46,786 nt of DNA, taken from Deltaproteobacteria bacterium. GTDB lineage: Bacteria > Desulfobacterota > Desulfobacteria > Desulfobacterales > JAFDCJ01. Below, piece after piece: positions 32,558 through 41,447 of the stretch (its first letter is position 1; every line of letters starts with the position of its first letter). The position numbers were made by a program, and so were the translations under genes. The notes under the pieces were generated by a model. The model made no database searches. It saw nothing but the letters and a program-made list of their open reading frames with translations, and was not told the DNA's origin. The stretch covers positions 1-46,786 of the forward strand of contig JAFDCJ010000457.1 of the NCBI GenBank assembly GCA_019312835.1, in the 5' to 3' direction.

Positions 32558-33403
32558 ATGCGCCAGGAGACCTCATTTATAGATATCGTCGACAGGCACC
32601 TGACCTCCAGCGATGCCAATCTGCCCGTGTTTAATGCAACCGCCCTGCGCATCCAGCAGGAAATCGCCAAAGAAGAGCCGGATTTGCGGTTGATCGAAAA
32701 GCTGATCGTCAGCGATCAGTCCCTGACGGCCAAAGTGCTCAGTGTCTCCAATTCCTCTTTTTACAAGGGGCTTCAGCAAGTGTCCACCGTTCGCAATGCC
32801 ATTGTTCGATTGGGTATCAACGAAGTTTCCAATATCGTTATGCTCGTCACCCACGAGCATAATTTTCGTTCCAAAGATCCTTTTGTGCACGACATCATGC
32901 GCAAACTCTGGCGGCACTCAGTTGGTTGTGCCATGGGCTCCAACTGGCTGGCAAAACAATGCGGACTGCATGCCCTGGCCCATGAAGCCTTTTTTGCCGG
33001 ATTACTGCATGATGTGGGGATGCTGTTTATTTTGACCGTTATCGATGAGCTCAAACATTCCAATGAATTGAGGACCCAACCGTCGGATGCATTACTGGTC
33101 GAAGCCATGAACACCCTGCACACGAATCATGGTCATTCTTTGATGTCACATTGGAATCTGCCTGCCAAATACAGCGCGATAGCCCGCGACCATCACGAGG
33201 AGGAATTCGATTCGAATAATTTGCTGCTGGCCCTGGTGCGGCTGGCAGACAAGGCCTGCTGCAAATTGGGCATCGGCCTGGACGAGGAGCCGTCCCTGGT
33301 GCTGGTTGCAACGCCTGAAGCCGAAATCCTTCACATATCAGAAGTCGATCTGGCCAGGATGGAAATCATGCTGGAAGATTCCCAGGTGTATGGGTCGGCC
33401 TAA
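32558..33403 (+). CDS. HDOD-domain signalling protein
   Basis: This 281-residue protein consists mainly of an HDOD domain, a non-catalytic HD-related module (~20-215). Typical segments are 'LPVFNATALRIQQEIAKEEPDLRLIEKLIVSDQSLTAKVLSVSNSSFY', 'VRNAIVRLGINEVSNIV', 'LWRHSVGCAMGSNWLAK', 'EAFFAGLLHDVGMLFI' and 'YSAIARDHHEE'. HDOD proteins act in c-di-GMP-linked regulation and motility in other bacteria. An AAAGG ribosome-binding site lies inside the end of the upstream GspE-like gene and the gap is two bases, so the two are translationally linked; a role in regulating that ATPase is plausible but inferred. Confidence 0.87.
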   Translation: MRQETSFIDIVDRHLTSSDANLPVFNATALRIQQEIAKEEPDLRLIEKLIVSDQSLTAKVLSVSNSSFYKGLQQVSTVRNAIVRLGINEVSNIVMLVTHEHNFRSKDPFVHDIMRKLWRHSVGCAMGSNWLAKQCGLHALAHEAFFAGLLHDVGMLFILTVIDELKHSNELRTQPSDALLVEAMNTLHTNHGHSLMSHWNLPAKYSAIARDHHEEEFDSNNLLLALVRLADKACCKLGIGLDEEPSLVLVATPEAEILHISEVDLARMEIMLEDSQVYGSA

Positions 33404-33546
33404 AGGCAGGGTTGTGCGGTATCTGTTTGGGGTAATTGTTTATCGATTTCAATTAACGAACAACGGATAACTTTTTGCCGGTTTAACCTCAGATGAGGAT
33501 GATCAGCTCTGCAGGATGTGGTTCCCTTTTTTACTCTGCGCCACAG

Positions 33547-34455
33547 TTACTCCTTGGCGCCGGATTCCATCAGGATCTTGAAGAGCAGGACATCCCGATT
33601 TTTTAAGGCATAGGTCAGGGCTGTCATTCCCCGGTTGTCTTCGGCATTCACATCGGCACCGTTTTCAATTAATAATTTGGCGATGGCACTGCGATCACCG
33701 GGAGCCCGGGCTGCGTAAATCAGGGCGGTTTGACCATCTTTGGTTCTTGTGTTTACCTTGGCGCCGCTGGCAATCAGCAGGGCGGCGATTTCGGCTTTAC
33801 CCTTGCTGGCGGCCACGATCAAGGGGGTTTCGCCTGCTGAAAACCCGCTCGTATCCCGGGCGTTGACATCGGCCCCCCGTGAGATCAGCAGCCGCGAGAT
33901 GGACTCCTGACCTTCGATGATGGCTTCGACCAGAGCCGTGTGCCCGGCATTGTTGATCATGGTGACATCCGCGCCGGCCGTTAACAGAATTTGCGCCACC
34001 TCGTAATGACCGTTCATGCTGGCTTCGTGCAGGGCGCTGGACTTCCACTGCGAGGCAGCGTTGACATCCGCCCCCCGGTTCAGCAGCAGTTTGACAATCC
34101 CGGTATGACCGTTTTGGGCGGCATTCATCAGGGCGGTGCGCTTGGCAAGGTCCCGGGCGTTGACATCGGCGTTGTTGACCAGCAGCAGTTCGACCATTGC
34201 CAGATGTCCTTGCTCGGAGGCCAGCATCAAAACGGTCTCGCCAAATTCGTTGGCGGCGTCCACCTCCATTCCGATGGCCAAAAACCTGCCAACCACTTCC
34301 GTGTCCCCTTTTTCGACATGATCCACCAGCGCTTCCACCGTATAGGGGATATTGTCCTGCGCCAGTTCCTTGCGCGCCGCCTCCGGCGTGATCGCCCCCA
34401 CCGGTTGCCCCATCATGCAAACAATTAGCATTACGAACCATATACGATATTTCAT
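33547..34455 (-). CDS. Secreted ankyrin-repeat protein
   Basis: This 302-residue protein has a cleavable signal peptide ('MKYRIWFVMLIVCMMGQPVGA') and about eight ankyrin repeats filling the rest. Consensus elements such as 'GETVLMLASEQGHLAMVELLLVNNADVNA' recur every 33 residues; one repeat carries a short insertion ('DTSGFSAGETPL'). It is expected in the periplasm and presumably binds proteins. An upstream in-frame ATG at 34467 overlaps the GAGGGA ribosome-binding site of ATG 34455, so the latter is chosen. A palindrome ATTACTC-ACTG-GAGTAAT (34481-34498) sits 26 bases upstream. Confidence 0.9.
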   Translation of the reverse strand: MKYRIWFVMLIVCMMGQPVGAITPEAARKELAQDNIPYTVEALVDHVEKGDTEVVGRFLAIGMEVDAANEFGETVLMLASEQGHLAMVELLLVNNADVNARDLAKRTALMNAAQNGHTGIVKLLLNRGADVNAASQWKSSALHEASMNGHYEVAQILLTAGADVTMINNAGHTALVEAIIEGQESISRLLISRGADVNARDTSGFSAGETPLIVAASKGKAEIAALLIASGAKVNTRTKDGQTALIYAARAPGDRSAIAKLLIENGADVNAEDNRGMTALTYALKNRDVLLFKILMESGAKE

Positions 34456-34781
34456 TAAATCCCTCATAAATCAGGTGCTTATTACTCACTGGAGTAATGG
34501 CATACTGGAATATTGGCAGAATGGGTCCCGGCGTTCAGCCGGATCCAATGGCCATCTATCAAGTATAGAAAACAGCCACTTGGAAGTCAAAGCAAAAAAT
34601 TAGTAATATCCGAAAATAATTAATATTTCTTCCCGTCTGAATCCCTCCTGAGACTCGCTCAGACGAGCTGAAATTCCGCCTTTGAGCTTTCAGCTTTGAG
34701 CTATGAGCGAATATTTACGTGAGCATTTTGTATCGGCTGACAACGCAGCCATCGGACGTCTGAATGGGTTTAAAGGCAGGT
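34456..34781. other. Intergenic region upstream of the ankyrin gene
   Basis: No gene is supported. It holds the ATTACTC/GAGTAAT hairpin (34481-34498) followed by 'GGCATACTGGAATATTGGCAGAATGG', which looks like part of a dispersed repeat, then tandem 'TTTGAGCTTTCAGCTTTGAGCTATGAGC' units (near 34682-34709) close to the end of the DUF1015 gene. Confidence 0.45.
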
Positions 34782-36044
34782 TCAAATGGAACTGAATACG
34801 AATCCGCATATCGCCTTCGGCCAGAAAAAGGTGGATTTTTGGGGCAGGGTGTATCCGCTGCTGCAGACAGTCTTTACCTCCGAAATCGATATTTCATTGG
34901 TAATGAGGGCTAACTGGGCCTTTTTTTGCAAAACCTGGGTCAGACAGGCTCCAAAACTCCTTTCGTATTTGATACACGGCGATGTGCTTTGTTCGCGGCC
35001 TTTTATGCCCAGAATTTCCTGGATGATAAAATAGTGCATGACGGTCAGATCGAGGGCCTTAACTTCATCCGGAAAATTCCACCTCATGGTGTCGTGAACC
35101 TCCGGCTTCAATCTGACCTGGTAGGCATTTTCGGCAAAGATCAACCCGAAGGTCCACAACTTACCGGCGATGATTTCAGGCATAACATCCGGATTGGGTG
35201 CCGGTTTGACGGTAAAATACTCGGCCAATCTTTCGACAATCGCTGTTTCGTCAAAATTATCCAGTTGTCTGATCAGACGGTGGGTAGGCAGTATTTTGAG
35301 GTCCTGGGTTTCCGTGTTCGTCAGCCACATTAAATGAAAGTTATAGTTTTCATGGCCGGTATGTTCTGGATTGGCCGATGCTTGCTGCTTCATGTAGGCC
35401 AACGATCCAGCGTAGCGATGATGACCATCTGCTAAAATCACCTGTTTATGTTGCATTTTTGTTCTGAAGCGCTCAATAACCGCCGGATCGCTGATTACAC
35501 CCAGCACGTCGCGGACACCCAGATAGTTTTCGGCCTGGCAGATCGGATGTTGCATGCTGGCGTCCATAAATTCCTCGAGTTCAAATTTCTCGTCGGTATA
35601 AAGACCGTGGGTCGGGCTGGCATTCAGCCGGGTTGCCGCCAGCAATGCGACCTGCTCATCCACGGATCCCGGCATGGTGTTTTCATGCCTCAAGATAACA
35701 TTTTCTTGCCAATCGTAGATCCTGATCTTGCAGATAAAGCCATTGCGGCAATAGCGGGAAGGATCCCCGGGAAGCTTGAAATACTGGTAATAAACATAGA
35801 TCGCAGCCTCGGGGTCTCTCTGCAGGCAGCCCTCGGCTTTCCACCGGCCAAGGGTTCGGGAAGCATTTTCCGTGGGGCACTCCCCGCAGGGGATTGAAAG
35901 ATGGATACTATTGTGGGGATTGCTGTACAGGGCGGCCTTTTCTTTTTCGGAAGCCACATCAAAAAGCGGAGATGTCAACTCACTGATGTTTTTCGCCAGT
36001 TCGCCATTGTATCTCCAGGCTCTGAACGGTTTGATTTCGGCCAT
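34782..36044 (-). CDS. DUF1015-family protein
   Basis: This 420-residue cytoplasmic protein matches DUF1015, a conserved family of unknown biochemical role. It begins with the usual 'IKPFRAWRYN' and contains 'SPLFDVASEKEKAALYSNPHNSIHL', 'TRLNASPTHGLY' and the family's most conserved motif 'ILADGHHRYAGSLAYM' (~204-219), followed by 'LKILPTHRLIRQLDNFD'. The His-rich motif suggests metal binding or catalysis. Length is normal for the family. The start lacks a good ribosome-binding site. It is divergent from the Lon operon. Confidence 0.88.
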   Translation of the reverse strand: MAEIKPFRAWRYNGELAKNISELTSPLFDVASEKEKAALYSNPHNSIHLSIPCGECPTENASRTLGRWKAEGCLQRDPEAAIYVYYQYFKLPGDPSRYCRNGFICKIRIYDWQENVILRHENTMPGSVDEQVALLAATRLNASPTHGLYTDEKFELEEFMDASMQHPICQAENYLGVRDVLGVISDPAVIERFRTKMQHKQVILADGHHRYAGSLAYMKQQASANPEHTGHENYNFHLMWLTNTETQDLKILPTHRLIRQLDNFDETAIVERLAEYFTVKPAPNPDVMPEIIAGKLWTFGLIFAENAYQVRLKPEVHDTMRWNFPDEVKALDLTVMHYFIIQEILGIKGREQSTSPCIKYERSFGACLTQVLQKKAQLALITNEISISEVKTVCSSGYTLPQKSTFFWPKAICGFVFSSI

Positions 36045-36498
36045 GGCTAATAATAATCAATAATTTCAAATGAATAAGTTGGAAAATATGTGTTACTGGC
36101 CAATCGTGTCAACGGAAAGCCGTCTGTTTGCCCGTTCATCTGTCATCGGTTTACAGATGAACGCCCTCGATTTAGCCTTAACGACGATTAACAGATAACA
36201 CCGAATTGAGCGTCTCCACTCAGTTAGACTAGTATCATATAACTGGCTGCCATATCAAACTCAAATTCTCGGTTGTCAGTCAGGGTAAAAATACCTCAAC
36301 TTAGCTAAAAAATTACCGATATAGTACCATAGAAATAAGCGTGAGGTAGTGTTGGGCCTACTCGGGTTGCGGCCGCAGCGCGGCGGTTCAAAGAACGGCC
36401 TAAATTGGCAGAATACTGAAAACGGGGATATTCTAAACATTTTCTGGAAATGAGAAGCCCAGGGCCGTCCCAGCGTATCAATAACCGGTGATTACAGC
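36045..36498. other. Divergent intergenic region with hairpin
   Basis: This 454-base region lies between the DUF1015 gene and the Lon operon. It contains a perfect 11-base inverted repeat CGTTCATCTGT/ACAGATGAACG (36133-36143 and 36153-36163) with a 9-base loop. No gene is supported. Promoters for both directions must lie here, but none is clear. Confidence 0.5.
36133..36163. promoter_or_regulatory. Perfect 11-bp hairpin/operator candidate
   Basis: CGTTCATCTGT pairs exactly with ACAGATGAACG around nine bases, about 90 bases from the DUF1015 start and 335 from the start of the Lon operon. It could be a regulator binding site or an RNA hairpin; no T-run follows on the plus strand. Confidence 0.4.
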
Positions 36499-37668
36499 AT
36501 GTCCTATAAAAACAGCAAGGTATGGATTATTTCTGACGGGCGGTTTTCAGATATTGACCTGGACCTGATGGTTGAGGGCCCGGTTGCCGGACCCTGCAAA
36601 GAATATAACCTTTCAGCCATCGGGCGTTATCTGCTGAATCCCAATGCCATCGAAATAAAGAAAAAGCTGATCGGCGGCGAAGTCCATTACAGGCTGGGCC
36701 CTGTGAAAAAAATACGCAAAGCGCTGCACAACATTCTGCCCGGCGCGAAAAAACGCCTGAAAACCAACTCATGGTTATCACCGGATGTGATCGTTTCCCG
36801 CTATAAACTGGTAATTCCCCAGCTGAAGGATCCCCACCTTGAGTACCATTTAAATCAGATTGTCGACCAGTTGAGACCATATGATTCGGTGGCCAAGAAA
36901 TTAGTGCAACTGGATCCCCGCAAAATATTTCAAATCGTCGGAATCTGCGAGGATGTCGGCGGCAATTATTCCTACTTGAAGCTCCAGGGCAGTATCGAAG
37001 ATAAAATAAAATATCTGGGCAACTTCATTTCCAAAGACGTCGGTGTCGTTCTCAATAAGGCGTATATTGACGAGGATTTATTTGAATTGCGCGGGTATGA
37101 CTTTCTCTCCCACGACCCGGAGGCGACCCACAAGCTCATCACCTATCATACTGGCGGCGCTCAAAAGGCCTGTGTCTTGACGGAAAATAATACAATCGAC
37201 TTTTGCCTAAAAGACTGCCGTCTTCTCCGGTATATGCATTTGCTTGAGCAAGCGCTGCAATCAGATTCCAGCCTCAGCCGCGCATTCAACCTGTGCATTG
37301 AAGGGCAGGCCACCCCCATCAAACTGTTTTTTAACAAAAAGTTTGAAATTGACTATTCCAAAGCGGCCCTGCCCGAAGTGTATCTGGATGTATTTAAATC
37401 ACTCAATCTTGAATTAACTAAAAAAAACCTCATCCAGCCGATCCTAAACCACCTGCAGATCGGCATATCGCTCAGCTATGTCCTGCTATCTGACAGCGAG
37501 CAGGATAGAATGCACACCGACATTTCCATCCTGCACGATTTAAGGGCGCTGGAGCCGCTGCGCAAAAATTTGCCCCATGTGTATTCCGAATTTGAGAAAC
37601 GCGCCATGATATCGGAGGCCGGCAGATTTTACCTGCTGGATTCCATTAACGGGACTAGCAATGCCTAA
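36499..37668 (+). CDS. Unrecognised protein, first gene of Lon operon
   Basis: I do not recognise this 389-residue protein. It is soluble by inspection, with no signal peptide or membrane segment, mixed alpha/beta composition and Lys-rich patches ('KKIRKALHNILPGAKKRLK'). A region around residues 140-250 ('VGICEDVGGNYSYLKLQGSIEDKIKYLG', 'HTGGAQKACVLTENNTIDFCLKDCRLL') looks most structured. Its end overlaps the start of the Lon-like protease gene by eight bases, so the products are probably made together; an adaptor or substrate role is inference. The start at 36499 has no good ribosome-binding site. Confidence 0.75.
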   Translation: MSYKNSKVWIISDGRFSDIDLDLMVEGPVAGPCKEYNLSAIGRYLLNPNAIEIKKKLIGGEVHYRLGPVKKIRKALHNILPGAKKRLKTNSWLSPDVIVSRYKLVIPQLKDPHLEYHLNQIVDQLRPYDSVAKKLVQLDPRKIFQIVGICEDVGGNYSYLKLQGSIEDKIKYLGNFISKDVGVVLNKAYIDEDLFELRGYDFLSHDPEATHKLITYHTGGAQKACVLTENNTIDFCLKDCRLLRYMHLLEQALQSDSSLSRAFNLCIEGQATPIKLFFNKKFEIDYSKAALPEVYLDVFKSLNLELTKKNLIQPILNHLQIGISLSYVLLSDSEQDRMHTDISILHDLRALEPLRKNLPHVYSEFEKRAMISEAGRFYLLDSINGTSNA

Positions 37669-39922
37669 TGATTACAACGAAAATGACTATTTGTGGATAA
37701 AAGAACTGCTGGATTATCCTGCGAATCTGGAACAACGTCTGGGCGTCTTCTCTGATACCTCGCAAATAAGCATTCCTGATGATCCGATTGATTGTGTTAT
37801 CTTCCAGGATCGCGCTAAAAGGGCCATTCGAAAAATTGCTCAAAACAAGGGGCACATTCTCATGGTGGGCCGGCCGGGGACCGGCAAATCCATGCTGGCC
37901 AACATGTTCAAAGAGGTCCTGGAAAAGTCCATCGGCGATTATCTTCGGCCGACAGAAATGATTGTGGCTTATCCGGGCAAGGACCGCAACCACGTCCGTT
38001 TTGCCTACGAACACCCGGCCATGATGGATGTCATCATAACGGATTTAAACATTGCGATTGAAACCGCACGCAACAATTGTGACCAGTTCAGTCTATCCGA
38101 TCAGATCCAGTCAGCCCGCAAAGTGAAAATTGCCTTGATCATTGCCACCTGCCTGGGGGCCGCCGGCGGTTTTTATTTCCCCCCGGCCTTTATCGCCGCC
38201 GGGCTCGCCGGGATGGGGTCCATTTTTATGTATATGCAGGAAAATAATCATCGGGCCCAGGAAGCCATCCAGCGTGAAACCAGCGCGGGCACTAAAAACG
38301 AAGTCAAGCATGTGCAGGACATGGTCCCGGAAGTACTCTACGACCCACGCAAGGGCCAGGATCTGATGGCCAGGGTTTCTGAACCCAGTGCCCGCAATAT
38401 GAAGGGCGGCTTCCGCCACGACCCCTACCAATCGGGAAATCTGCAAACCCCCTGCCACATGAGGGCCTATCTGGGCGCCCACGCCACATCACCGATTATC
38501 TACATCGACGAGTTGAAAACCCTGGTCAAGATCGGCTACATGGCGGATTTGCTGGAGATCATGCAGAACAAAGAGTACATCCTTGAAGGCGGGCGCAGCA
38601 CCGGCAGCGGCGCGGCCGATCGATCCGAGAATCATCTGAGAGCCGACAATATCATTGTGGCCTGCTGCAACCATGATACCCTGGCCTACCTTCAGGAAGA
38701 AGGGGACGGCGCGTTTCTCAGCCGGATTGAAGACAAAGGGGAAATCATCCAGATGGAAAGCGCTGTTCCCGAGAACGAAAAAAATATCCAGCAGATCGCC
38801 CAGTATGTCAAACAGGAAATCAACAACCTGGCGAATGAATTCGAAGAGGCCTGGGGCGAGGTCATCGAAAAGGAAGGCTATGAGAGCGTCCGCCAGAGAA
38901 GCGAGCACATTTACGGCCGGCGCTTGCCGGAGGATTTTAAACCCATTGTGCGTGAATTCTCCCGTGCGGCTGTTCTGGAAATCGCCAAGGAATTGCGCTG
39001 TCGGGCGTCAGACGGCAAACTAAGCAGTATCTTGCGCCCCATTAACGGTATCATTAAAGCGGCTGAATTTGAAGCGATTCTGGAAGGGGCTCCCCTGGTG
39101 GGCCCCCAGCATATCCGTGAGGCCATGCAGGAGCACTTGAGCCTGGAGGGCGGTATCTCCAAAGAAATCGGCGAGCATAAAAACAACCTTAAAAAATATA
39201 TCGGATCGCTGACCGACTCCATCGGGTATGTGGTCGGCCTGGCGGTCATTCAATCCAAATCAAGCGGACAGATGTATGGACAGCCGCTGCCGATTCACTG
39301 TCAGATCAATGTCGGTACTGCCGATACGGTTGTGGCGCCCGGCAAAATCGGCGATATTGCCAAAGCCGCAGCCCAGAACGTCAGGGCTTCCATCAAGAAG
39401 GGGATGAACAAAATCGGCGCACCCTATGTCGGACACGAAATGTATGTGGAATATATCCAGGCCCACGGCGGCGTGGAAGGCGACAGCGCCTCGGTGGCCA
39501 TGGATATCGCCCTGATGTCGGATTACATCAAGCAGCCGGTCAATCAGCGTTACGGGGTGACCGGCTCGCTGACCGGAGATATCATTCTGGCGGTGGGCGG
39601 TGTGACCGAGAAGCTGCGCTCGATCATGGATCCGTCGCTCGGCATGGAGGGCGCCTGCATACCGTGGCTGAACAAGCACGATGTCGAGCCGCTGCTGATC
39701 AACGCAGAAAACGAGTACATCCAGAAAGATGAGATTCCCGGTATCCGCATTTTTCGCCGCAACGGCAAAAAGGATCCCTTTGATATCTATTTTTGCAAGA
39801 CCAAATACAATGCTTACAAAATCCTCATGGGACTGGAGCTCGAAGAAGTTGAAGCCCGCATGATCGAGCGCAACAAGCAGGATTTGGCATTTATGAAAAA
39901 CTCTAATGGTGACAAGGCATGA
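37661..39922 (+). CDS. LonB-type membrane-inserted ATP-dependent protease
   Basis: This 753-residue AAA+ protease has the archaeal LonB layout. Walker A is 'MVGRPGTGKSM' (~68-78), then a hydrophobic hairpin of two helices sits inside the AAA+ domain (~156-192, 'IALIIATCLGAAGGFYFPP' and the following segment). Walker B is 'IIYIDELKT' (~279-287). The C-terminal Lon protease domain has the Ser-Lys dyad Ser609 ('EGDSASVAM') and Lys651 ('VGGVTEKLRS'), 42 residues apart. The protease should be anchored to the inner membrane and face the cytoplasm. It lacks the N-terminal LAN domain of bacterial LonA. Start and stop overlap both neighbouring genes. Confidence 0.92.
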   Translation: MPNDYNENDYLWIKELLDYPANLEQRLGVFSDTSQISIPDDPIDCVIFQDRAKRAIRKIAQNKGHILMVGRPGTGKSMLANMFKEVLEKSIGDYLRPTEMIVAYPGKDRNHVRFAYEHPAMMDVIITDLNIAIETARNNCDQFSLSDQIQSARKVKIALIIATCLGAAGGFYFPPAFIAAGLAGMGSIFMYMQENNHRAQEAIQRETSAGTKNEVKHVQDMVPEVLYDPRKGQDLMARVSEPSARNMKGGFRHDPYQSGNLQTPCHMRAYLGAHATSPIIYIDELKTLVKIGYMADLLEIMQNKEYILEGGRSTGSGAADRSENHLRADNIIVACCNHDTLAYLQEEGDGAFLSRIEDKGEIIQMESAVPENEKNIQQIAQYVKQEINNLANEFEEAWGEVIEKEGYESVRQRSEHIYGRRLPEDFKPIVREFSRAAVLEIAKELRCRASDGKLSSILRPINGIIKAAEFEAILEGAPLVGPQHIREAMQEHLSLEGGISKEIGEHKNNLKKYIGSLTDSIGYVVGLAVIQSKSSGQMYGQPLPIHCQINVGTADTVVAPGKIGDIAKAAAQNVRASIKKGMNKIGAPYVGHEMYVEYIQAHGGVEGDSASVAMDIALMSDYIKQPVNQRYGVTGSLTGDIILAVGGVTEKLRSIMDPSLGMEGACIPWLNKHDVEPLLINAENEYIQKDEIPGIRIFRRNGKKDPFDIYFCKTKYNAYKILMGLELEEVEARMIERNKQDLAFMKNSNGDKA

Positions 39923-40167
39923 AAAAACTATTTTTCCACATTACGGTGGCCGCACTAATGGCAGGACTTTCCCTGTGGGGTTGTTCAGGCAATAGCGGGG
40001 AAGAGGCTGAAAAAGGGGCGATTCGAAAGATGACCGATGAAGTGGCTCATGATTTGGCGCACAGGATAAAGGACCCCATCGACAAGGCCCGTTCCGTCAA
40101 GAACCAGGAACAGGACCGTTTAGACGATTTGGAGGACACGGCCGAGGAATCGTCGCGGGTTGACTAG
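39919..40167 (+). CDS. Small lipoprotein, third gene of Lon operon
   Basis: This is an 82-residue lipoprotein with the lipobox LSLWGC (Cys22). The mature part is a highly charged helix ('KMTDEVAHDLAHRIKDPIDKARSVKNQEQDRLDDLEDTAEE') with coiled-coil character and no other motif. Its ATG overlaps the Lon stop (ATGA), implying translational coupling. A link to envelope quality control with the membrane Lon is inference. Family not recognised. Confidence 0.82.
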   Translation: MKKLFFHITVAALMAGLSLWGCSGNSGEEAEKGAIRKMTDEVAHDLAHRIKDPIDKARSVKNQEQDRLDDLEDTAEESSRVD

Positions 40168-40204
40168 AAGCCATCTCAAAGGTACGCTTTTGTGAGATGG
40201 CTTC
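40167..40204. terminator. Bidirectional terminator-like hairpin
   Basis: GAAGCCATCTCA (40167-40178) and TGAGATGGCTTC (40193-40204) form a perfect 12-base stem around a 14-base loop whose ends (AA.../...TTTTG) may extend pairing. It sits exactly between the convergent lipoprotein gene and the glycine-rich protein gene. There is no long T-run. Confidence 0.6.
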
Positions 40205-40250
40205 CAAGTGATCTTGAACGGTCTCGGAAGTTGAAAGCGAGCCTGTAAGG

Positions 40251-40898
40251 TTATTTTTTCCCGCCGCCGTTGCCACCGCCGTTGCCGCCGCCTTTATCAC
40301 CGCCCTTGCTCCCTGCGCGACCGCCGCCGCGATTGCTGCTGTTGTTTTTGCTGTGGCCTACCGCAAGACCCTTGCTTTTAGGATGATAGCTGCCGTTGGC
40401 ATAGGCCACATCGGCATGTTTGGGGGTCTTTTTCGGCCTGGCGGTTATATCGGAGGGTTTTGATTGATTCACCCGTTCTTCGAAGGTGATGGGGGTATGG
40501 CCCCGGCCCAGAAAAGAAGGATGGACGCCGAGCTTATGCGCGATTTCACCCCAGCCCCAGCCGGCTGCCCGCATGCGAGTTATCTGCCGTTCATACGTTT
40601 CAACTTTTTCCAAATACAATGCCTCGGCGGCTCGATACCGTCCCAGTTCGATTAAATCATTGACCTCCTGGTCCTGCAGTGCTGCCTGCCTGGCAACGTT
40701 GTCGGCTTTTTGCAACTGGGCGTCATTCTGAAATACCACCTCAGATCCATTGTTGTTATCATCCGGATCATCATCGTCCGCACGCAGGTCGGACAAGCCC
40801 AAGCCTGCCGCCATGGCCATACAAACGAAAAAGATAAATAGCAGCTGTTTTACAGAAGTTTCATTTTCGATTTGTTCTGTTGCTGAGCGTCCAATCAT
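40251..40898 (-). CDS. Secreted protein with glycine-rich C terminus
   Basis: This 215-residue protein has a signal-like segment after a polar n-region (~18-40, 'LLFIFFVCMAMAAGLGL'), an acidic Asp/Asn stretch ('DDDDPDDNNNG'), then a helical region ending in 'ITRMRAAGWGWGEIAHKLGVHPSFLGRG', which resembles a small helix-turn-helix-like motif. A basic low-complexity tail follows, dominated by Gly, Asn and Lys ('GGDKGGGNGGGNGGGKK'). A GGGAGGAAA ribosome-binding site precedes ATG 40898. I recognise the WGWGEIAHKLGVHP-type motif as recurring in uncharacterised proteobacterial exported proteins, but no function is known to me. Confidence 0.72.
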   Translation of the reverse strand: MIGRSATEQIENETSVKQLLFIFFVCMAMAAGLGLSDLRADDDDPDDNNNGSEVVFQNDAQLQKADNVARQAALQDQEVNDLIELGRYRAAEALYLEKVETYERQITRMRAAGWGWGEIAHKLGVHPSFLGRGHTPITFEERVNQSKPSDITARPKKTPKHADVAYANGSYHPKSKGLAVGHSKNNSSNRGGGRAGSKGGDKGGGNGGGNGGGKK

Positions 40899-41081
40899 AA
40901 TTTTCCTCCCTAAAAATCAGAGCGAGTTGGCGCTGGTTTGAAGATTTAGAAAAATTGAAGCAAAAATCATGCTAATATCAGACTCTAACCGAATGCTATT
41001 AATATCATAGGGTTATTTGATACGTCCAGAAATATATCGGATGCAATAAGAAAAAAAGTAAATAAAAATGGTATATTTTTT

Positions 41082-41447
41082 TCACATCCTCATTTGAGGT
41101 GGATTCTTTTTGAGTTCATCCCAGGCCTGCATGGCTCTGCGCTGGTGCGGGATGGTGATGGTTCCGCCGACCACCAGTCCGATGAGAAGCGCTTCTTCCA
41201 ATTCCTGGTCGCTGACGCCTTCTTCAAAACAGCGGATGATGTGATATTTGATGCAGTCATCGCAGCGTAACACAAAGGAGGCCACCAGGCCAAGCAGTTC
41301 CTTGATTTTAACCGGCAGGGCCCCTTGGCGGTAGGCCTGGGCGTCCAGGCTGTAAAACCGTTTGGTACCCTGACCGGCGTACGTCATCACCAGCTGGTTC
41401 AACGCTTCCCGCTGCTTCTGAAATTCGTCTATGATTCCTTCTGACAT
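41082..41447 (-). CDS. AhpD/carboxymuconolactone decarboxylase-family protein
   Basis: This 121-residue all-helical protein has the AhpD-like signature CxxCxxxH: Cys62 and Cys65 with His69 in 'LRCDDCIKYHI', followed by 'EALLIGLVVGGTITIPH'. AhpD-like proteins act as peroxidase-linked thiol reductants; the wider CMD family includes decarboxylases, but the CxxC pair favours redox function. The upstream ATG at 41459 forms part of the GGAG ribosome-binding site of ATG 41447, so the latter is used. Confidence 0.87.
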   Translation of the reverse strand: MSEGIIDEFQKQREALNQLVMTYAGQGTKRFYSLDAQAYRQGALPVKIKELLGLVASFVLRCDDCIKYHIIRCFEEGVSDQELEEALLIGLVVGGTITIPHQRRAMQAWDELKKNPPQMRM

